From contig DAOVMD010000091.1 of NCBI GenBank assembly GCA_030630935.1, positions 1-9,216 on the forward strand: 9,216 nt of DNA. The letters run 5' to 3'. The notes below the pieces were generated by a model, which saw only the letters and a list, made by a program, of their open reading frames with translations, searched no databases and was not told where the DNA came from. The DNA is from Candidatus Mcinerneyibacteriota bacterium (GTDB lineage: Bacteria > AUK180 > JAQVHJ01). How positions within the stretch are numbered: the stretch's first letter is position 1; the number at the start of each line of letters is the position of its first letter. Positions 5,243-9,216 of the stretch are shown here, piece by piece. The translations under genes and the position numbers were made by a program.

Positions 5243-6262
5243 ATGAAAAGAGCCATTGAACAAATAAAGAATGCTTCAGATTTGAAATTTAAAGTAAAGA
5301 AAAAGATTTTTGAATTATCAATAAATTTTTCAACAAACCGCGCGAAACTTTTCAATGCATTCAATAATCTAATTCTCTGGGATAAGGTTTTTCAGAAGCC
5401 GGAATTAAATAATTTTAAATTTTATCTTATTGATACACGCGAGATTAATCTCCCCATAGTTTTTGATACACCGGAGAATTTTAAACTGCAGAAGAAAATA
5501 GGTGAGATTGAATATTATATTCATCCAAAGAATAATGAAATTTTATTTATTCAGATTTATAAGTCAATCAGATTCTATATTGATCTTGAAGAAAAATTGG
5601 TATTTGGAGCGTTAGTATTAGGTAAGATTTATTCAGATGATTTTTTAGCACAGTTTATAATATTTCCAATACTTGACTTTATTTTAAAGGACTTAGGTTA
5701 TTTTTCCATTCACTCAGGTGGAATTGTAAAAGGTAGAAAGGCAGTAATTTTCCCGGCCCGGAAGGAATCAGGGAAGACAACACTATCATTATATTTAGCA
5801 CGAAATGGCTTCGGCTTTTTAGGGGATGAGACAATTTACGGGACTTCAGCAGAGTCAGGTGTAGAGTTATTCGGATTTCCCCGGCAGATAAAATTATATA
5901 ATGATTCGATTAAGTTTTTCCCAGAGATCTCTAAACTGAACGAATTTAAAGATATAAAATTAAAAAGATTCAAGGTCAGATTTCCGGTGGATAAACTTCT
6001 TAACCTGAATATTAAAAAGAAATCCGGACCTGGTTTTATTATATTCCCCAGCCGGGGAAAGAGATTTTCAATTAAACCATTGAAAAAGATTGATGCGGTA
6101 AAATATATTGTTCCTGAATCTGCAGAATTCATTGGGAAAAAGATTGCAGTTGAATATCTGGATTTTATACATAAGTTAATCGACGAGAGCAGGGTATTCA
6201 AATTAGTTACCGGTTCAGACTTAGATTTAGTAACCAGAGAAATTTCAGGGTTGTTCCAATGA
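5243..6262 (+). CDS. HPr-kinase-like P-loop protein of RiPP clusters
   Basis: A 339-aa protein whose middle part resembles the catalytic core of HPr kinase/phosphorylase. H157 in FSIHSGGIVKG precedes a P-loop ARKESGKTT (172-180, Ala in place of the first Gly), then the acidic GDET (D195, E196) and a GFPRQIKL segment. The N-terminal 150 residues are a poorly conserved region and the C-terminal 120 are Lys-rich. It is not a true HprK: there is no phosphotransferase-system context. HprK-related kinases are known beside PqqD/B2 pairs, and such kinases phosphorylate some lasso peptides, so a role in modifying or regulating the product is plausible but inferred. The start has an AAGGGGA-type SD. 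Its stop overlaps the next ATG (ATGA), indicating co-translation with the O-antigen ligase. Confidence 0.8.
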   Translation: MKRAIEQIKNASDLKFKVKKKIFELSINFSTNRAKLFNAFNNLILWDKVFQKPELNNFKFYLIDTREINLPIVFDTPENFKLQKKIGEIEYYIHPKNNEILFIQIYKSIRFYIDLEEKLVFGALVLGKIYSDDFLAQFIIFPILDFILKDLGYFSIHSGGIVKGRKAVIFPARKESGKTTLSLYLARNGFGFLGDETIYGTSAESGVELFGFPRQIKLYNDSIKFFPEISKLNEFKDIKLKRFKVRFPVDKLLNLNIKKKSGPGFIIFPSRGKRFSIKPLKKIDAVKYIVPESAEFIGKKIAVEYLDFIHKLIDESRVFKLVTGSDLDLVTREISGLFQ

Positions 6263-9216
6263 ATAAGAAATTCGAAGCTTCAGTAGATGAACTGAATTTG
6301 AAATATTTAGATATCTCTTTAATGACCTGTTCCGGACTTTTCTTATTATTAACGCCATTATTATTCTGGTATAAAACAAGTAATCCTTATATTATCAAAG
6401 ATGTTTTTTTTCAAGCCATTTCATTTTTAATCCTGATATTGTTTTTAACACGGTTTGTAATGAGTAGAGAATTTAAATTCTTGCGTCTTCCGGTTATGCT
6501 GCCGTTTATGATTTATGTGATATTTACTTTTGTCTCTATTACATGGGCTTGGGGAAGGTATGAGGCATTTTATGAATTTATTTATCGTATGACGGGAGGG
6601 TTCCTGGTATTCTTAATTTTCGTAAATATCATAAACTCAGAAAAGAAACTACATATTTTATTTTATATAATTATCTTAACCGGTGTACTCGTATCAATAT
6701 ATGGAATTCCCCAAAGTTTTGGAGTTGAAATTTTACAACCGGTAAAAAATTGGCAGAGTCCGTTCGGAACCAGGGTAATGTCAACTCTCGGCAACCCCAA
6801 TTTCGCAGCAGGATATTTATTGGGAGTTCTACCTTTATCCCTGAGTTTATTTTTATTTAGTAAGAGAAGAACAACCTTTTTCAGGATTCCTTATAAATTT
6901 ATTTTTGGAGTTACGAGCGTAATAATTTTATGGTGTCTCATTGCCACCCAGACCCGGGGTGCTCTTGTTTCGATGTTATTCGGGATAGTGTTGTTTATTT
7001 CCATATACTTTTATATTAAAGTTAAATCTGTAAAAAGTGAAGTTCCGGTTAACGGTTTGAATTCAGACCAGACCTCTGCAACGAAGCGGGTGCCTTTTCT
7101 TATTCCAATAAGTATTGTACTGGTTTTAGTTTTTATTTTAATCTTTACAACCGGTGGTATTGGCAAAAGGTTAGCGACTACAAAGCGTCAGGTTCTATTC
7201 TCAGAAGGTAGTATTGGTCAAAGATATTTAATGTGGAATGTTGGCCTTAAGATTGTTAAGGATAAACCTGTACTGGGAACGGGAATAGGTATGTACCGAT
7301 TGCTCTACCCGGATTACCAGGGTGAATTTCTCATGAATGAAAATTTTATTCGGCAAAATACTCATGCAAGACATCCGCATAATGAATTTATCGAGAATGC
7401 AAATGACCTTGGTTTTTTCGGGTTAATTGTGTTTCTATGGCTTATGTTTTCAATAGTAATATTTGGTTTCAAATTACTACATAAATTATTTGATGATAAA
7501 ATCTTTCCTTATTTATTCGGGTCACTGATCACTGTTATTATAATGTTGTTCCATAACCTTGTTTCGGTTGTATTAAGATATACTTCACCGATGCTGATAT
7601 TCTGGAGCGCAATAAGTTTTATATTTATAATTTATGGACTTCGAGTAAAATCAAGTTTACCCGATTATAAAGTTTCGGAGATAAAAGGGTTATTTAAAAA
7701 TCTATTTTCATTCAGGAAAGAAACGTATTGTACAATTTTAGGGTCTGTAAAAATGATATTCAATCGTATTGCAATAGTCGTAATTATCTTTTTAATTTTT
7801 TTTACTCTATTCTGGACAAGACATAATTATCGGATGCTTATGGCAAGTAAGAATTTCTCTCATGGCTTAGGTTTAGTTGAGCTAACAGATAAAAGAGCAT
7901 TCCCGCCTAATATGCCCCCTGAAGTTATTGAAACAGATAAGTTTAACATTACAGTTGAGGCTTTGAAATATTTTCAGAAGACTGCTGAGTTCGATCCGAA
8001 TTATTTGAATAGTTATTATCGTATGGGTAATTGTTTTATTCAATTGGAAAGTTACAAAACCAATGTATTAAAAACTCATGCTTCATTTAAAAAGCAAGGG
8101 TCCGGTATGCAGCCGCAGATGCGGGATCTTTATAAGAGAACTCAGGCATCATTAGCATATTTAAGAAAATATATCAAGGACTTCAATAACTCAGATGAGT
8201 ATTTTTTAATAGCAGCTAAATATCTCAAGACAGGGAAAAAGTATAAACCTTCGTATGCTGAGATAAACTTTAATCTTGGAGTTTGTTTAAGCCGCTTGAG
8301 CCGGATTAATAAAGATATAATGAAAGAATCAATCGAACATCTCAAGCGAGCAGTAGAGATTGAACCGATTAATACCGGGGCATTGAAAAAGCTTGGTGAG
8401 ATGTACTTCAAAGTTGGTCAGCAGGAAAATGGATTCAAAACATTTGACCGGGTGTTTAAGGTTCTTGAGATTGAGAAAAGAGTTGATAATAAACTGCTGG
8501 AGTATGAAATTCTTAAGCTTGATAAAAATAAAATATCTTTTATGCAGTTAAATTTCCGATTCAAATCATTGATTAATAATCAGAGACGAATCTTGATGAA
8601 TGCAGAAAAGATTTATAAGATTTCGAAGAAAGGTCATGGGGAAGAGATAATTACAAAGTATTATTTATTTTTCTCTACTGAACTTAAAATCTTTCGCGAA
8701 TACCTGCTTTATAGAAATGAAGTATTTAACAAACTGCTTTCTAATAAAGAACAATATTCAATTTCACGTAAGGATGAAGGGGTAATACGTAAAATTCTAA
8801 GTATTGATTTTAATGATTATTTCTGGGCAACTTACCGTGAAGGTAAGCTCCATTTCAATAATGGAAACCTGTTGGAAGTTGAAAAGGTTTTTAATGAGAG
8901 TATTAAGTTTCCTAAATTAAAAAGTGATAAGGAAAAATGTAAGTATCTCATTAATAAACTTGTTGATTATAATTGGGAATTGAATAATCGTGAAAAAGCT
9001 TTTAAACTGCTTGATGAAGAGATTCGAAAGGGCGATGTCAGATTTGATATTAAGAAATCATTTTTATTCTTCAGGTTAGGAGATCTTGATAACTCTTCAA
9101 AAATTCTGAATGCGAATAAAGCACTGCTTAAGAATCTTGAAGCATATAGATATGTAATCGATTCTTATATTGACACAAAACCTGAATATATTGCAGAATA
9201 TTTTCACTTCGCATCA
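6259..9216 (+). CDS. O-antigen ligase/polymerase family membrane protein with TPR repeats (partial)
   Basis: Translated by hand, this frame is open without a stop from the ATG at 6259 to the window edge: at least 986 aa, 3' end missing. Residues 20-520 are a polytopic membrane domain with a dozen or so hydrophobic segments. It carries the WaaL/Wzy_C hallmarks: GNPNFAAGYLLG near 180, TQTRGA (230-235) and HPHNEFIENANDLGFFGL with H372 and H374. These proteins transfer or polymerise lipid-linked glycans on the outer face of the inner membrane. After a last membrane segment near 505, a periplasmic part carries TPR-like repeats: KYFQKTAEFDPNYLNSYYRM (about 569-598), AEINFNLGV...AVEIEP (about 668-703) and the ALKKLGEMYFKVGQ region. 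The remainder is Lys/Asn-rich helix. It overlaps the HprK-like gene by ATGA with a modest AGGG SD (6247-6250). The glycan, and any link to the RiPP, are unknown. Confidence 0.85.
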   Translation, partial: MNKKFEASVDELNLKYLDISLMTCSGLFLLLTPLLFWYKTSNPYIIKDVFFQAISFLILILFLTRFVMSREFKFLRLPVMLPFMIYVIFTFVSITWAWGRYEAFYEFIYRMTGGFLVFLIFVNIINSEKKLHILFYIIILTGVLVSIYGIPQSFGVEILQPVKNWQSPFGTRVMSTLGNPNFAAGYLLGVLPLSLSLFLFSKRRTTFFRIPYKFIFGVTSVIILWCLIATQTRGALVSMLFGIVLFISIYFYIKVKSVKSEVPVNGLNSDQTSATKRVPFLIPISIVLVLVFILIFTTGGIGKRLATTKRQVLFSEGSIGQRYLMWNVGLKIVKDKPVLGTGIGMYRLLYPDYQGEFLMNENFIRQNTHARHPHNEFIENANDLGFFGLIVFLWLMFSIVIFGFKLLHKLFDDKIFPYLFGSLITVIIMLFHNLVSVVLRYTSPMLIFWSAISFIFIIYGLRVKSSLPDYKVSEIKGLFKNLFSFRKETYCTILGSVKMIFNRIAIVVIIFLIFFTLFWTRHNYRMLMASKNFSHGLGLVELTDKRAFPPNMPPEVIETDKFNITVEALKYFQKTAEFDPNYLNSYYRMGNCFIQLESYKTNVLKTHASFKKQGSGMQPQMRDLYKRTQASLAYLRKYIKDFNNSDEYFLIAAKYLKTGKKYKPSYAEINFNLGVCLSRLSRINKDIMKESIEHLKRAVEIEPINTGALKKLGEMYFKVGQQENGFKTFDRVFKVLEIEKRVDNKLLEYEILKLDKNKISFMQLNFRFKSLINNQRRILMNAEKIYKISKKGHGEEIITKYYLFFSTELKIFREYLLYRNEVFNKLLSNKEQYSISRKDEGVIRKILSIDFNDYFWATYREGKLHFNNGNLLEVEKVFNESIKFPKLKSDKEKCKYLINKLVDYNWELNNREKAFKLLDEEIRKGDVRFDIKKSFLFFRLGDLDNSSKILNANKALLKNLEAYRYVIDSYIDTKPEYIAEYFHFAS

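Noticed and set aside
8142-8411. 89-codon minus-strand frame
   Set aside because: It is the shadow of the continuous + strand O-antigen-ligase/TPR frame, which has no stop; no SD or recognisable domain.
1-9216. CRISPR array, tRNA, rRNA, insertion sequence or known riboswitch
   Set aside because: No regular repeat-spacer pattern, cloverleaf, rRNA-like segment, transposase reading frame or recognisable aptamer core was found on reading.

Overview
The window is AT-rich bacterial DNA in which every recognisable gene lies on the + strand. Several features suggest an uncultivated, probably Gram-negative bacterium: Shine-Dalgarno (SD)-led genes, a lipoprotein-type BMP solute-binding protein, a WaaL/Wzy-like O-antigen ligase with TPR repeats, and a dispersed TEDTE-type repeat. 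FCB-group or similar candidate phyla would fit, but nothing here fixes the taxonomy.

Layout. (1) Positions 1-410 hold no convincing gene. They contain an imperfect inverted repeat, a TEDTE-type repeat on the minus strand, a possible pair of alternative hairpins, and a 7-bp dyad just upstream of the first gene. (2) Positions 411-3001 carry a BMP/PnrA-family substrate-binding lipoprotein and its double-domain ABC ATPase, a nucleoside-type importer. The permease genes that normally follow are absent. (3) Positions 3079-3158 carry two good promoter matches in tandem: a sigma-54 type (TGGCA-N6-TTGCA, with GG and GC correctly spaced) and a sigma-70 type (TTGACA, 17 nt, TATACT). (4) Positions 3192-5113 carry a compact RiPP (ribosomally made, modified peptide) operon. 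Its order is a PqqD-like recognition protein (B1-like), a lasso-type B2 leader peptidase, a radical SAM/SPASM peptide maturase, and a 51-residue precursor gene. An intrinsic terminator follows at 5205-5231. (5) From 5243 to the right edge come an HPr-kinase-like P-loop protein and, overlapping it by ATGA, a very long O-antigen-ligase/TPR protein that runs off the window.

How the genes may work together. The precursor leader contains the spacing of the lasso-peptide leader motif (Y7, P10, L12, T22), which B1/B2 pairs recognise. This predicts cleavage after N23 and a 28-residue core with Cys37 and Cys42. No lasso cyclase (asparagine-synthetase-like) gene is present; a seven-cysteine SPASM radical SAM enzyme occupies that place. 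The sequence therefore suggests a lasso-like leader-processing module joined to radical-SAM core chemistry. The downstream HprK-like kinase may add phosphorylation. The kinase can only be transcribed by read-through of the terminator, because there is no room for a promoter between the terminator and its ATG. The chemistry of the product and its link to the O-antigen ligase are inference.
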